NCBI GenBank assembly: GCA_009859145.1
Contig: VRVR01000003.1
Coordinates: 248,001-312,000, forward strand
DNA length: 64,000 nucleotides
Source of the DNA: Andalucia godoyi
Taxonomy: Eukaryota > Discoba > Jakobea > Jakobida > Andaluciidae
Direction of reading: 5' to 3'
Of the stretch, positions 41,208-51,189 are shown piece by piece. The first letter of the stretch is position 1; the number at the start of each line of letters is the position of its first letter. The translations under genes and the position numbers were made by a program. The notes under the pieces were generated by a model that saw only the letters and a program-made list of their open reading frames with translations, did no database searches and was not told where the DNA came from.

Positions 41208-41836
41208 CGCCTACACTATACACTGAACATGCTGCATACCTACGAATAGCCATGCATATTCAATCTTGCATCCCGCTGCCGGGAACGGGATAGGCTCCCA
41301 ACACGCCTCACGGCGTTCTTCAGATAAATGTTCCGCGCTCCATTCCCAATCTCGATCAATCAGTGAGCCACTTTCTCAGCGTGACACGTTGTTCCTGAGA
41401 AGGGTGCATTTTGAGTCTGACGGCCCTAGCAGCAGGCGCTTTCGTGTCCTCAGTCGCAGCGATTGATGCAACTGGAGATACGAGAGTAGGAAGAGGTGGT
41501 AGGTGTAGTGACACGCGGTCTCTTAGGAGGTCTGCGGGACCTAGGAGGCCCTGTATCGAGCGGCGTAGGCGTAGGCGAATGCGTCATCCCAGCGCACCCA
41601 CGCCCATATTTGAATAAAAAGAGTGAAACCAACGAATGACAGAACAGATGGCTACGGATGCTGCGTTAAAGAGTGTCGAAAATGCAGAGCCTGTGTCACA
41701 GGCTGAATTTTGGCCGAGCGTGCGTAAGCACGGATTCCTGTGAAACCAAATGTGCTCGTGTCGGCCAGTATCGACGGTGTCTCTTTATGCATACTTCCTT
41801 CCATATGCATGACAATGACATGTTATTATTCAACGG
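41208..41836 (+). repeat. Dispersed repeat B, copy 3 (longest)
   Basis: Begins CGCCTACACTATACACTGAA and ends TTATTATTCAACGG. It differs from copy 2 mainly by 68 extra bp near 41440-41507, between AGCAGCAGGC and GTGACACG. It contains the AGCCTGTG-T-CACAGGCT hairpin near 41690. The CAACGG end is 198 bp upstream of the PH-domain gene start. The remaining sequence, 40863-41207, holds no gene. Confidence 0.88.
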
Positions 41837-42034
41837 CTGACGCGCAGCCTGTCGACACTTGCCGATACGCATTTTCGGGATCGGTGATTCGTACACAGTT
41901 ATTGGTTTCTTTTGCAAAACTCCCTTCTTCTCAAAGAAAGAAAAAAGACAAGAAGAGGGGGGCCGGTTTGAAAAGGAGCGCCTATTCGAGACGTTGCAGC
42001 CGTGTCTGTTTTTTGAGCACGGATTGCGTGTGCA

Positions 42035-42859
42035 ATGGTGAAGTCGTCCGAGGTGAAAACGGGACATCTGTACAAGCGCGGTCGCCTGAATCGATCGTTC
42101 AAATCGCGTTTTTTTCTGCTGTTGTCAAGCGGGGAGCTGCACTATTTTAAGGATAAGGAGTCCACGCGACCGATTTCACTCGTCAGCATATCGAATGCGT
42201 ACATCATTCCTTCTTCAGCGGACTCTCGGACGTTTGAAATAGTCACCCCGAGCCGAACGTATGACTTGATGGCGGAAACAACGGAGGACCGGGATGACTG
42301 GGTCCGCAGGCTCTCGAGGCTGTCGGAACTTCATACGCAGCAATGGTGGCTTGCGCATGTAGAGCAAAAAACCGAGGCAGCTGCCTTTGAGATTTCTCTT
42401 TACACAATGGACGACGTTGTTCTTGAGTTCCAGAACCGCATTGAGCTCGATCGGGCGTCGCCGTCCGTCAGGATCACGTCCCCCAATGTCGTTTCTGGAT
42501 GCTCATCTCCTGTGCCGCCGAATTTTTCCCCTTGTCCGTCTTCAGGTTCGTTACAAAATGCATTTGCGCCTTCTAACTACGACATTGACACATCGCAGAG
42601 TCCCGTTCACAGGATATCGTTTGAATCCGAACCTTCGTTGTCGGATGAGACGCGATCAACCGACGCCAGTTGCTGTTCTGACAACAGAAATTCCAGCATG
42701 AAGGACGCCATCACCACCAATTCTGGTCATGGAAACTGTAATGGCAGTAATAGCAATAGCAGCAGGAGTAGTAGCAGGAGCCCCAGTCTTGCTTCTCTTC
42801 AAATCGACTCGGACATGTCCAGCATGTCTTCACCAAACACCCCGCATGACGATAGGTAG
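42035..42859 (+). CDS. PH-domain protein
   Basis: 274 aa. A canonical pleckstrin homology domain fills residues about 7-97: KTGHLYKRGRLNRSFKSRFF (strands 1-2, basic loop for phosphoinositides), LHYFKDKESTRPISLVSI, RTFEIVTPSRTYDLMAET, and the C-terminal helix with the invariant Trp in DRDDWVRRLSRL. The remainder is Ser/Asn-rich and disordered. It probably binds phosphoinositide membranes; partners are unknown. Confidence 0.88.
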   Translation: MVKSSEVKTGHLYKRGRLNRSFKSRFFLLLSSGELHYFKDKESTRPISLVSISNAYIIPSSADSRTFEIVTPSRTYDLMAETTEDRDDWVRRLSRLSELHTQQWWLAHVEQKTEAAAFEISLYTMDDVVLEFQNRIELDRASPSVRITSPNVVSGCSSPVPPNFSPCPSSGSLQNAFAPSNYDIDTSQSPVHRISFESEPSLSDETRSTDASCCSDNRNSSMKDAITTNSGHGNCNGSNSNSSRSSSRSPSLASLQIDSDMSSMSSPNTPHDDR

Positions 42860-43090
42860 AGAAATGAATGCATTCGTGACGCATTTCTTCGCTCTTAAGA
42901 TGTAAGTACTCGGTTTGGAAAAAAAGAAACCTGGACAATAAATGCGAGTAGTTCTGTTTATCAAGGGGACTTTAATTATTCGTGTATGTGTGTGTTCCGG
43001 TGTTTGGTCTTGTACTTTTGTTGTTGTTTTTTTTTTTCTTTCTCCCATTTTTCTGTGTGAAGAGGAGTGAAAACAAAATCGGTTACTTGC

Positions 43091-43459
43091 TTACTTGTAC
43101 TCGGTGCGTTCGATCTGCTCGGCCTGAACTTCTGCGACAAGTGGCAAGAGATACGGCTTGTCTTCCTCGGCCTTGGTCCAGTGTTCCTTGGGTAAGTAGT
43201 CATTGTGGAAGTTTGCGTCGACGGCACGCTTCAGGCGGAAAGCACGGTCCTGGATTTCTGTCTCTGGGAGTCTGTTGATCGCAGTCTGTACATTGCGGCT
43301 CTCGACCCACAAGTCATCCAGCTTGAGTCCGTATTTGCGATACCCGCACATGTCCTTGTACTTTTCAGAAAGCTGCACAAGCACACGGCGCAGAAGAGGA
43401 AGCTCGTCAATTGCAGGCTCGGCGGCTCGGAAGACGCTGCGGACACGGAAAAGAGACAT
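43091..43459 (-). CDS. QCR7: Cytochrome bc1 complex subunit 7 (QCR7/UQCRB)
   Basis: A 122-aa nuclear-encoded subunit of mitochondrial complex III, on the matrix side. KYGLKLDDLWVE matches KLGL..DD of UQCRB. The core AINRLPETEIQDRAFRLKRAVD and the motif LPKEHWTKAEEDKPYL (family LPKEQWTK.EED..YL) are diagnostic. Length equals the family. I chose the Met at 43459 because the upstream open frame encodes Phe/Ser-rich sequence foreign to homologues. Confidence 0.92.
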   Translation of the reverse strand: MSLFRVRSVFRAAEPAIDELPLLRRVLVQLSEKYKDMCGYRKYGLKLDDLWVESRNVQTAINRLPETEIQDRAFRLKRAVDANFHNDYLPKEHWTKAEEDKPYLLPLVAEVQAEQIERTEYK

Positions 43460-43499
43460 TGCGGTCGGCAAAGAAACCAGTTCTAAAATTATCCAAAAC

Positions 43500-44745
43500 G
43501 TCAAATAAACAATGGGAAAGAGAAAGGAGGAATGAGAGGAAAGCATGAAAAATTTAAGAGAACGGGAGGGTTGGGAACTTGGGAAGGACGGGGGGGTTGC
43601 GATTGAGCAGAAAACAAAAAACAAAAGAAAACAAAAACAAAAGAAAGACACTACAGTCGATGTGAAAGAACAACTATTTGTTTGCTTTTTCAGCAAAAGA
43701 GCTTGGGCCTCTCTGCTCGGGAGTCGCGACAACTGGTTGGGGGGGGGGGGGGGGGGGGGCTCGTTTGATCCAAGCGACATGTGTTGCGGTTTGTGTGCTC
43801 AAGGGTATATCCTAAAAAGAGTGCTTTCTTTTGGTTACGGAACCCTTCCGATCCCCGCACCGCATCCGATCATCCAACCAATGTCAAGTCATCTGAATTG
43901 CACAATGATTGGTTTACAAAGTATCGCCGTTGTGGCTTGCAGTGAGAGAAACGTGATGAAAATCGGGTTTCGTTTTGCTTCATCAGGATGCCTGTGGCAA
44001 TGACCAGCACTCCCCCCCCCCTTCAAAACGGAGCTCGGGAAAAAAAAATCCCAACTTTTTTCCAGATCAGATCCGCACTCCCCACCAATGCAAAGGTTCT
44101 ATTGTTGATTCATGGTGCTTCGCTCGTGTGTCGAGAGGGTGGTGTTTTTTCTTTCGTTTGTCGTTTTTTGTGACAGTCACCGCTTGGCAAGCGTGGGGAA
44201 ATGTGCTATAAATAAGCACTTTTATCATCCCAATGTTTGACGGACCTGGCGAGCTGTCAGCAATCAGCAGTGAGCAGCTGAGTTTGGAAGTCAGTCGAAG
44301 TCAGATTAGCTAGATTCGGCAATCTGCCTCCGAAAATGCCTGAAAAGACAAAGTGCACGTTTGACAGGTCCGATAGGACTTTTGTCCAAAATTCGCTCCG
44401 CCGTTTGCAGTCTGCTTGCATATTTCGTGGTTTTCCAAGCAACTTTTTTACTGCTTTCAACACGATCCACGGACGTGCGTGGGGAGTTCTCCTTCTTTTT
44501 TTTCTTTTTTCTTTTTTTCATTTCTTTCTGTTCTCTTTCCTTTATTCTCATTTTCTCTCTTGCAGTCTCGTCCTTTCTTCTTGGTTGCATGTTACTTGGT
44601 ATTTGTTTATTTTGTTGGTTCTTTTTATTGTTTTTCCTCCCAAGAGAGTCTTTGTGAGTACCTTGCATACTGCTGCTGGACGGTTTTCCCTCGAAAAAAG
44701 TCAGATCGCGTTGTGGTAACTTTGAGCTGAAACTGATCCGACAGA
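43500..44745. other. Gene-free 1.2-kb interval with homopolymers
   Basis: Upstream of both QCR7 (minus) and the cyclase (plus). It holds a run of 21 G (43739-43759), a C run near 44010-44019, a TATAAATA at 44207-44214 inside a GTGCT-AGCAC inverted repeat, and T-rich pyrimidine tracts (about 44490-44560). No gene was recognised. A long leader or promoter for the cyclase is the simplest reading. Confidence 0.55.
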
Positions 44746-47700
44746 ATGGCGTCTGAGGTTGGTTCATCGACCATCGGAGGCATTGATGAGGAAGATGTGT
44801 CCAAGATGGCCACCTTGGAAGAATTTTCCTTCTCACTCGCGTTTGATGCAGGGAGGCTGAAGTTTCGGAGATGGTTGCAGCTTCTGGCAGTGCTTGTCTG
44901 CTGGGTTCAGCTCATGTCTCTTGCTGTTTCGCCGTATCTTCCGTGGGACGGAAATGCAGACTCGTCGAACTCTTCTCTTGCGGCAAACTCGACGATTTCT
45001 GCAATCCTGTTTGTTATCCGGGGGTTTCGAACATTCACACCTGAAGCATATTATGGAAGCAATGCTGCCTTGCTGGCACACTTCTTCATTGCTTGCATAA
45101 TTGTTATGTGTCTTGTTGTCTTGGCACTCGTCATGTTCAGACTGTCAATCTCAGGGAACGTGCGATCGTCGAAGCTGTACAAACCGGTGCTGAAAGTCTT
45201 CAATGCATCAACGGTCTTCTACGGGCCGGTGCTGGCTGGTTTGCTTGCTGTCTGGAGATGCGACTATTCCGCTGCTGCTAGGGGCTCTACCATTTACAGA
45301 ATCGGATCCAGTACAGAGTGCTTTGCAACGCCAAATGTGGTGTATTTGGCTATTTCTGCATGCATGATTTTGATCAGCGTACCGATTTTCTATTTCACTG
45401 CACGATTTGCCTATGACGTTCGACCAACTTCTCGAAATCTGTTTGCATGCGTGACTGGCATGCATCCAGCATTCTTCATATTGGCAATCACAGTTCTGTC
45501 CATCGTGGAACTGATCACCATCCCTTTCACGTATTTTGCACTTCCCGCAGTGGGCATGGTCGTGTTTGCAATGCACCTTTCGAATGGAATGGACTGGTTT
45601 CCGTACTACTCCCCGGTTGTGAATCACGCCGCACACGCTGGTCTATTTGGTTCGTTGTTCGCTTCCTTCATGGGAATCATCGCTGCTGGCACAGTGAGCT
45701 CCGCCGTATTCTATGTTTTTGTTGCGTTTCTTCCGTTTGTTCTTGTCGGAGGATTCTTTATGTCAGTTCGGCAGTATCTGGCAATCCGAACTTTGAAAAC
45801 CACATCTGTGATATTTGAAGCACAAGCGAAAGCGATGCGAAGTCAGCCGGGCCGTTCTGCAACCGCTTGGGCAGCAGAAGATGATGACGAAATGATACTT
45901 CCCTTGTCGAAGCCCCACCATGTCGAGATTTTTGCTCGACTTGATTCCTCAAACGTTAGTATGAACGCATCTTTTGTTCAACAACAAAGCATCAATGAAG
46001 CAGAGAGTGCATCCCCAGATGCATCGTTTCATGAGGGAAACACCGGATCACCAAGAATCGACGAGCTGGTGCCGTCGTCGACTGACACCGTAACCGGAGA
46101 CAGAAGAGGAGCATACGAACAGCCATCTTCCAGTGGTGGTCACTCCAAACCGTCGTCGGCGGCATCCACTGCGGTAGCAAGATTTCGGGCAGTGTTCCAT
46201 CTCGGACAGGATCTCTTCCCTTCTTCCCCGTACGTTTCTCTCACATACGCTTTGTACATTCTCTCGTTGACCTTCAACACACGGCACGCTTTCCGACTGT
46301 CGACTGAAGCTGCCGGAAGCGAACTCAGCGCAACAGAGACATTTCTGCTCTTCTGCATCCGCAGACAGATTTCGGAAATCGAAGATGGTCGAGGAGGGGA
46401 GGAAAATTTGATGAGGAGGCTGCTGGCTGCGCGAAAGCATCAGTCTCTGTGCAGAGTAGCGATGCGCAAATTTTGGTCAATGTTGCTCAAAGACAATTAT
46501 GACGAGACCCAGCTTCCCAGAATCATATCCATGATCTCAGAGCATGAGAACGAGGCTGAGCGGGTTTTCAAGAGGTTGCTGGCCGAGTATCCCCAGTCTC
46601 CACGGCTTCTTCGAGCGTATGGAGAATTCTTGTTGGAGATTCGACAAGAGGAAGTTGTTTCCAGATTGTATTTCCAAAGAGCCGAATTGGCGGAAGAAAG
46701 CCAAAACGTCATTGCTCGAGAAAGCGTGTTTGTGCAGCGGATGAAGCGAGCATCCGCCATTTCATCAAAGATACATGCGCTGTCCTTCGTTAACGACGGC
46801 TCTGACGATGCGGACGACTTGGACGACTTGTCGGCAATAGAAGAAGGAATGCAAAGGCGTCGTGTCACGTCATTTTCCATTCCGCAAGGCCTTGAAGGCG
46901 GCGAAGACCTTCGCATGCCATTTCACCAGGAAGACGCCTTACCAGGAGTGCTTCCTTCCTGGCAACGTCGCTCGATGTCCAGTGCTGATGCCGACGGAGC
47001 AGAAGACGATATGCCTCTGCCGTCGTCAGCGACCCATTCCCGAGGCAATTCTACAGCTGAGGCGGGAAGGACGTCGAAACCCTTCGTGATGGAACGTATA
47101 GTGGGCGAAGACGCTCGCCGCAGTGCTGAGATGGTACCGAGCTCTCAAGATATGGACAACCTTGTTGCACGCACTCGATCTCGTCGAATGGGCCCCCGAG
47201 CATTCGATGACGAGGGTTCTGTAGCCTCAAAACGAAGTTTTCTTGAAAACAAGAGCAGAATGTCGGCGGGAGAGTCGTCGATTTCATCAGACTCTGCCGG
47301 AGGAAAAGCAATGGAAAGACACATGCTCATGGAGGAGATCCGGAAAGGATTTCGGCGCCAAGCCAGGTCCTTGCAGTTCGCTACGATTCTCATCGTTATT
47401 GTGTTCATCGCAGTTTTTTCCGTCTCTTTTGGAGTACTTCAGTCTTTTACGAATAGTACCACTGCATACGAAAACAATCTCGTTCGTCGAGGGCGCGCAA
47501 GGAGTCAATCGCAAGAGATTCTGTCACTGGCAAAAATGCTGCAACAAAACGCGGCTTCGTACCTCCTCAATCCTGTCCAGTACGCGGCATACCGTACGCA
47601 GATGTCCGCGTCGGCCTCCTCCATGATGTCGAACGTGCTCAGTGTGTTTCAGGATTATGAATCCTCGTTCTCCGCATCGGAACGGCCCTTCTGGACAAAA

Positions 47701-50700
47701 TCCGTGGGGACCTCTCTGGAGTATAACGTTCCTTATAGGCAGAATGAAACACTGCTATACGCACCTTCAGTGTTTTCATTCTTGAATTTGGTAACAGTGT
47801 ATTCGACCAACGTCATTTCCCTCGCGCAAAACAATGACTCGGCATTGGCGACGCAGTTGCTGACCTGGAGTTCCAGGTCAAAGAACTATGATTTTCTGGC
47901 GATCATCAAAAACGGAGTCAATTCGATTTCAGGAGCGTTTGGCCAGATGGCTGCGTCTTTTGCAGTGACGGATTACGATGACTATCTGGATCGCGAATTC
48001 CTTTTCATATACGTGCTCTTTATCTGCTCGTTTGTTGTCATTTGTGCGTGCGTCGTCGGTATTTTCATGCCACTGTACCGTCGAGAAATCCGAAATCATC
48101 ATGCTGCTTTGAGACTGTTCGGCATTGTTCCAAAACCAGTGCTGAAAAGGATTTCGAAAAGCTTTAAAAAAGCAAAAACAGATAACTCTGAAGCCGAGTT
48201 GTCGGCTGAGAAAGATGTGCAAATGGACATGCTGGAGTGGGCAGAGCAGTCGTCTGCGTCAGCAGTTGACTCTCAGTCTGAAGCGTCAGTGTATTCGAAG
48301 CTTTGGTTTCGCTTCAGTTTTGTCGCGCTTCTTTTCATCCTTGGCTGTGCTGCAATGCTCACTATTTTTGGAATCTGCTACAACTCTCTTCAGTCTGCAG
48401 CGACAGTTCTGAACTTGTCGACGGAGAGGCGGTCATTAGTGCACTCTCTTCATTATCTGGCTGCCGAATGGGCCTCTCCCTCTGTTCCACTGAGCACCTC
48501 GGAGTTGTTTGACAGGGACAACGCGTTCCCATACGAGACCGTCTCAGAGCTAAGGCAAGCGATGCTGGGTCGCATTCAGCGGCTCCGTGTCATCAGCAAT
48601 GCCCTGTTTTACGGGGACTCTTCTTTGAGTGTTCCGACTTCAGCTTCTCTAAACAACTATGCAGATCAACGCACTTTGATGAATGATGTCCGGTGCACCA
48701 CGGCGTCAGCTCGGAATGCGGACGGCTCCATCCCGCCAGTTGCAATCAACTGCATGTCTTTGGATCAGCTGGTAATCGGGTACACAGGACAGATAGAGAG
48801 GCTCTTAGCAGCGACGACTCCTGCTACATCCCCTGTCCCCGCCACGGCTGCTGCATATCTGTCGTCGATTGAATACATGGATTTGCATGACCTGACATCT
48901 CTTCTGATCCAGTCTACGGATTTAATCTCCTCAGATACATCCTCTGCCATTTCTGTGTATTCGCTTATGTCTAGAATCATCTTCGGTGTCCTATTGCCGG
49001 TAGCAGTTGTGACTGCTGTCTGTATTTTGGGAAGAGGTCTTGAGACGCTGCAGGAGGAACACATCCACACCAAGCGTCTCCTATTGCTGCTTCCTCCAGA
49101 AGTTATCAACAACACTCCTGTTATCCTAAACTTCCTTCTTTCTGGAAAACGAGTTGATGAGCTGAAACTTCAAGAAACGCTGAAAGAAGAACAGGAAAAA
49201 ACGAAAGCACTCTTGCAGTCAACGTCAGATGGTGTCGTCATTACGGACGACAGAGGGCTCATCGAGATGGTGAATGGAGCCATGTCGAAGATTTTTGGGT
49301 TCCGCCATGAAGATCTCATAGGTTCCAACATCAAAATGATCCTTCCACCAGCCCTTGCAGAGAGACATGACCAGCTAATCAGGAACTATCTAGATAATCC
49401 TGCAAGAACGTCGAAACTTATCGGTCGCTCCTTGGAACATCATGCAATGCACGTTAGCGGGGCCTTGATCCCCTGTCGAGTTACGCTCACTGAAGCCGTC
49501 ATTGCGAAGAAGAGATTCTTTTCGGCTTTCATCCAAGATCTTACAATGTCGCACAAAGAAAAGGCAGAGTCACAGTCGCAGTTCCTGCGCATGCAAGCCG
49601 TCATGCGGGCTTCCACGGAAGGAATTTTTGTTACTGATGTACTGGGAAATATTCAAATGGTTAATGACGCTGCGTGCAAGATTTTCTCGTACTCCCGCGA
49701 GGAACTTGTTGGTCAGAATGTGACCAAACTGATGCCTGAACCGCATCGATCGCAGCATCACAAGTATTTGGAGACGTTTTTATTCACCGGGAAATCGAAG
49801 ATCATTGCATCAGGAAGAGAGGTTATTGCGTTGAAGAAAGACGGAGAAGGAGTGCCGGTGTTCGTGAATGTCATGCACGGAAAGCTGGATGCTTCGCAGC
49901 CCAACAATGGTATCACACAAAGTCGTGATACCATTCAAGATTCATCGAGGAGCGATTCAAATCCGTCCCCTAGCACGCATGCGGTGTCGAACTTCTTTGC
50001 GGCATTCGTTCGAGATCTGACTGACGTGAAGAGGAAGGAAGAAGAACTTATCCTCAACAACGAGAAGATACAGGCTGTCATCAAAGCATCGCAAGATGCT
50101 GTTATTGTGTGTGATGATCGAGGCATCATCGAATCCGTCAATCCTTCGTTTACTGACATTTTAGGATACATGAGAGACGAAGTTGTTGGCCAAAACGTTC
50201 GAATGATGGTTCCTCTCGTTCACAGGAGCCAGCACGATGATTACATCAAGAATTACCTCAAGACAGGGCAGTCGAAGGTTGTCGGATCCGGGAAAGGAAT
50301 TGAGGCTGTCACGAAGGAAGGGAAATTGCTGCCTGTGTTCTTGACAGTTCGAGAAGGAAGAGTCCGCGATCGCCGATTCTTCGCCGCTTTCTTGCGAGAT
50401 ATGTCAGAACAGCTCAAAATAACAAACGGCAAGAATCGAGAAATCGAAACTCTCAAGACAGTTCTAACGAGTGTTGTTCCACCGACGATCGCAGAGCAGC
50501 TCCTAAAGGATGCGGATGAGGAGCTTACACCAACCGACGGGAGCAGCTCTGGTGTCGACATCATCCCATCTTGCACAGTCTTCTTTTCTGATCTTGTCAA
50601 TTTCACACGCATTTCGTCTCAGAAGACACCAGAAGAAATGATCCACCTGATTAGCAGAATTTTCGGAATTTTCGATGACCTGGTTGTGAAGCATGACATT

Positions 50701-51099
50701 GAAAAGGTGAAGATCATTGGTGATGCCTACATGGCAGTTGCGAATATGTACAAGAAGCGACTGGATCATGCTCACGCAGTCTGCGAATTCTCTCTCGATC
50801 TTATCGAACAAATCAATAAGTTCAATATCGAGTCGGGTCTCGACATCGGTGTCCGCATTGGGGTGAACACCGGATCAGCAGTCGCTGGAATCATCAAAAC
50901 CAGGTTCAGAACCTTTGATATTTACGGAGATTCTGTGAATATCAGCTCGAGAATGGAGCACACCGGCAAAAATCTGCGAGTTCACATTTCTCAAAGTACG
51001 TACAATCTGGTCCGGGACAAGTACATATTTGAGGAAGACACTGTAGATATCAAAGGAATTGGAAGGGCAACTTGCTATTTCATTGTGAAGAAAAAATGA
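44746..51099 (+). CDS. Multi-membrane PAS-PAS-PAS adenylyl cyclase (TmcB-like architecture)
   Basis: 2117 aa, single open frame. The N-terminal ~380 residues carry many membrane segments. A TPR/HAT-like helical region follows (HENEAERVFKRLLAEYPQSPRLLRAYGEF, about residues 600-660), as in TmcB-type proteins. Further membrane pairs flank predicted extracytoplasmic loops (about 875-1460). Three PAS domains lie at about residues 1490-1600, 1618-1750 and 1778-1895, each ending in a FF(S/A)AF..D(L/M) strand. A class III cyclase domain follows from about 1940. Metal Asps are in FFSDLVNFT and IGDAY. Lys in KVKIIGDAY and Asp in FDIYGDSVN predict ATP rather than GTP; N and R of SVNISSRME are present. 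It probably makes cAMP in response to a PAS-sensed signal. Confidence 0.88.
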   Translation: MASEVGSSTIGGIDEEDVSKMATLEEFSFSLAFDAGRLKFRRWLQLLAVLVCWVQLMSLAVSPYLPWDGNADSSNSSLAANSTISAILFVIRGFRTFTPEAYYGSNAALLAHFFIACIIVMCLVVLALVMFRLSISGNVRSSKLYKPVLKVFNASTVFYGPVLAGLLAVWRCDYSAAARGSTIYRIGSSTECFATPNVVYLAISACMILISVPIFYFTARFAYDVRPTSRNLFACVTGMHPAFFILAITVLSIVELITIPFTYFALPAVGMVVFAMHLSNGMDWFPYYSPVVNHAAHAGLFGSLFASFMGIIAAGTVSSAVFYVFVAFLPFVLVGGFFMSVRQYLAIRTLKTTSVIFEAQAKAMRSQPGRSATAWAAEDDDEMILPLSKPHHVEIFARLDSSNVSMNASFVQQQSINEAESASPDASFHEGNTGSPRIDELVPSSTDTVTGDRRGAYEQPSSSGGHSKPSSAASTAVARFRAVFHLGQDLFPSSPYVSLTYALYILSLTFNTRHAFRLSTEAAGSELSATETFLLFCIRRQISEIEDGRGGEENLMRRLLAARKHQSLCRVAMRKFWSMLLKDNYDETQLPRIISMISEHENEAERVFKRLLAEYPQSPRLLRAYGEFLLEIRQEEVVSRLYFQRAELAEESQNVIARESVFVQRMKRASAISSKIHALSFVNDGSDDADDLDDLSAIEEGMQRRRVTSFSIPQGLEGGEDLRMPFHQEDALPGVLPSWQRRSMSSADADGAEDDMPLPSSATHSRGNSTAEAGRTSKPFVMERIVGEDARRSAEMVPSSQDMDNLVARTRSRRMGPRAFDDEGSVASKRSFLENKSRMSAGESSISSDSAGGKAMERHMLMEEIRKGFRRQARSLQFATILIVIVFIAVFSVSFGVLQSFTNSTTAYENNLVRRGRARSQSQEILSLAKMLQQNAASYLLNPVQYAAYRTQMSASASSMMSNVLSVFQDYESSFSASERPFWTKSVGTSLEYNVPYRQNETLLYAPSVFSFLNLVTVYSTNVISLAQNNDSALATQLLTWSSRSKNYDFLAIIKNGVNSISGAFGQMAASFAVTDYDDYLDREFLFIYVLFICSFVVICACVVGIFMPLYRREIRNHHAALRLFGIVPKPVLKRISKSFKKAKTDNSEAELSAEKDVQMDMLEWAEQSSASAVDSQSEASVYSKLWFRFSFVALLFILGCAAMLTIFGICYNSLQSAATVLNLSTERRSLVHSLHYLAAEWASPSVPLSTSELFDRDNAFPYETVSELRQAMLGRIQRLRVISNALFYGDSSLSVPTSASLNNYADQRTLMNDVRCTTASARNADGSIPPVAINCMSLDQLVIGYTGQIERLLAATTPATSPVPATAAAYLSSIEYMDLHDLTSLLIQSTDLISSDTSSAISVYSLMSRIIFGVLLPVAVVTAVCILGRGLETLQEEHIHTKRLLLLLPPEVINNTPVILNFLLSGKRVDELKLQETLKEEQEKTKALLQSTSDGVVITDDRGLIEMVNGAMSKIFGFRHEDLIGSNIKMILPPALAERHDQLIRNYLDNPARTSKLIGRSLEHHAMHVSGALIPCRVTLTEAVIAKKRFFSAFIQDLTMSHKEKAESQSQFLRMQAVMRASTEGIFVTDVLGNIQMVNDAACKIFSYSREELVGQNVTKLMPEPHRSQHHKYLETFLFTGKSKIIASGREVIALKKDGEGVPVFVNVMHGKLDASQPNNGITQSRDTIQDSSRSDSNPSPSTHAVSNFFAAFVRDLTDVKRKEEELILNNEKIQAVIKASQDAVIVCDDRGIIESVNPSFTDILGYMRDEVVGQNVRMMVPLVHRSQHDDYIKNYLKTGQSKVVGSGKGIEAVTKEGKLLPVFLTVREGRVRDRRFFAAFLRDMSEQLKITNGKNREIETLKTVLTSVVPPTIAEQLLKDADEELTPTDGSSSGVDIIPSCTVFFSDLVNFTRISSQKTPEEMIHLISRIFGIFDDLVVKHDIEKVKIIGDAYMAVANMYKKRLDHAHAVCEFSLDLIEQINKFNIESGLDIGVRIGVNTGSAVAGIIKTRFRTFDIYGDSVNISSRMEHTGKNLRVHISQSTYNLVRDKYIFEEDTVDIKGIGRATCYFIVKKK

Positions 51100-51189
51100 A
51101 AAAACAGCGAAAATCAAAAGAAGAAAAATATAAAAATAAAAATAAAAAGACGAAGAAGAATGAGAGTCAAACATTTATGAGGGAGGAGT

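Noticed and set aside
43460-43780. N-terminal extension of QCR7
   Set aside because: The upstream frame is Phe/Ser-rich and would double the length of a very conserved small subunit.
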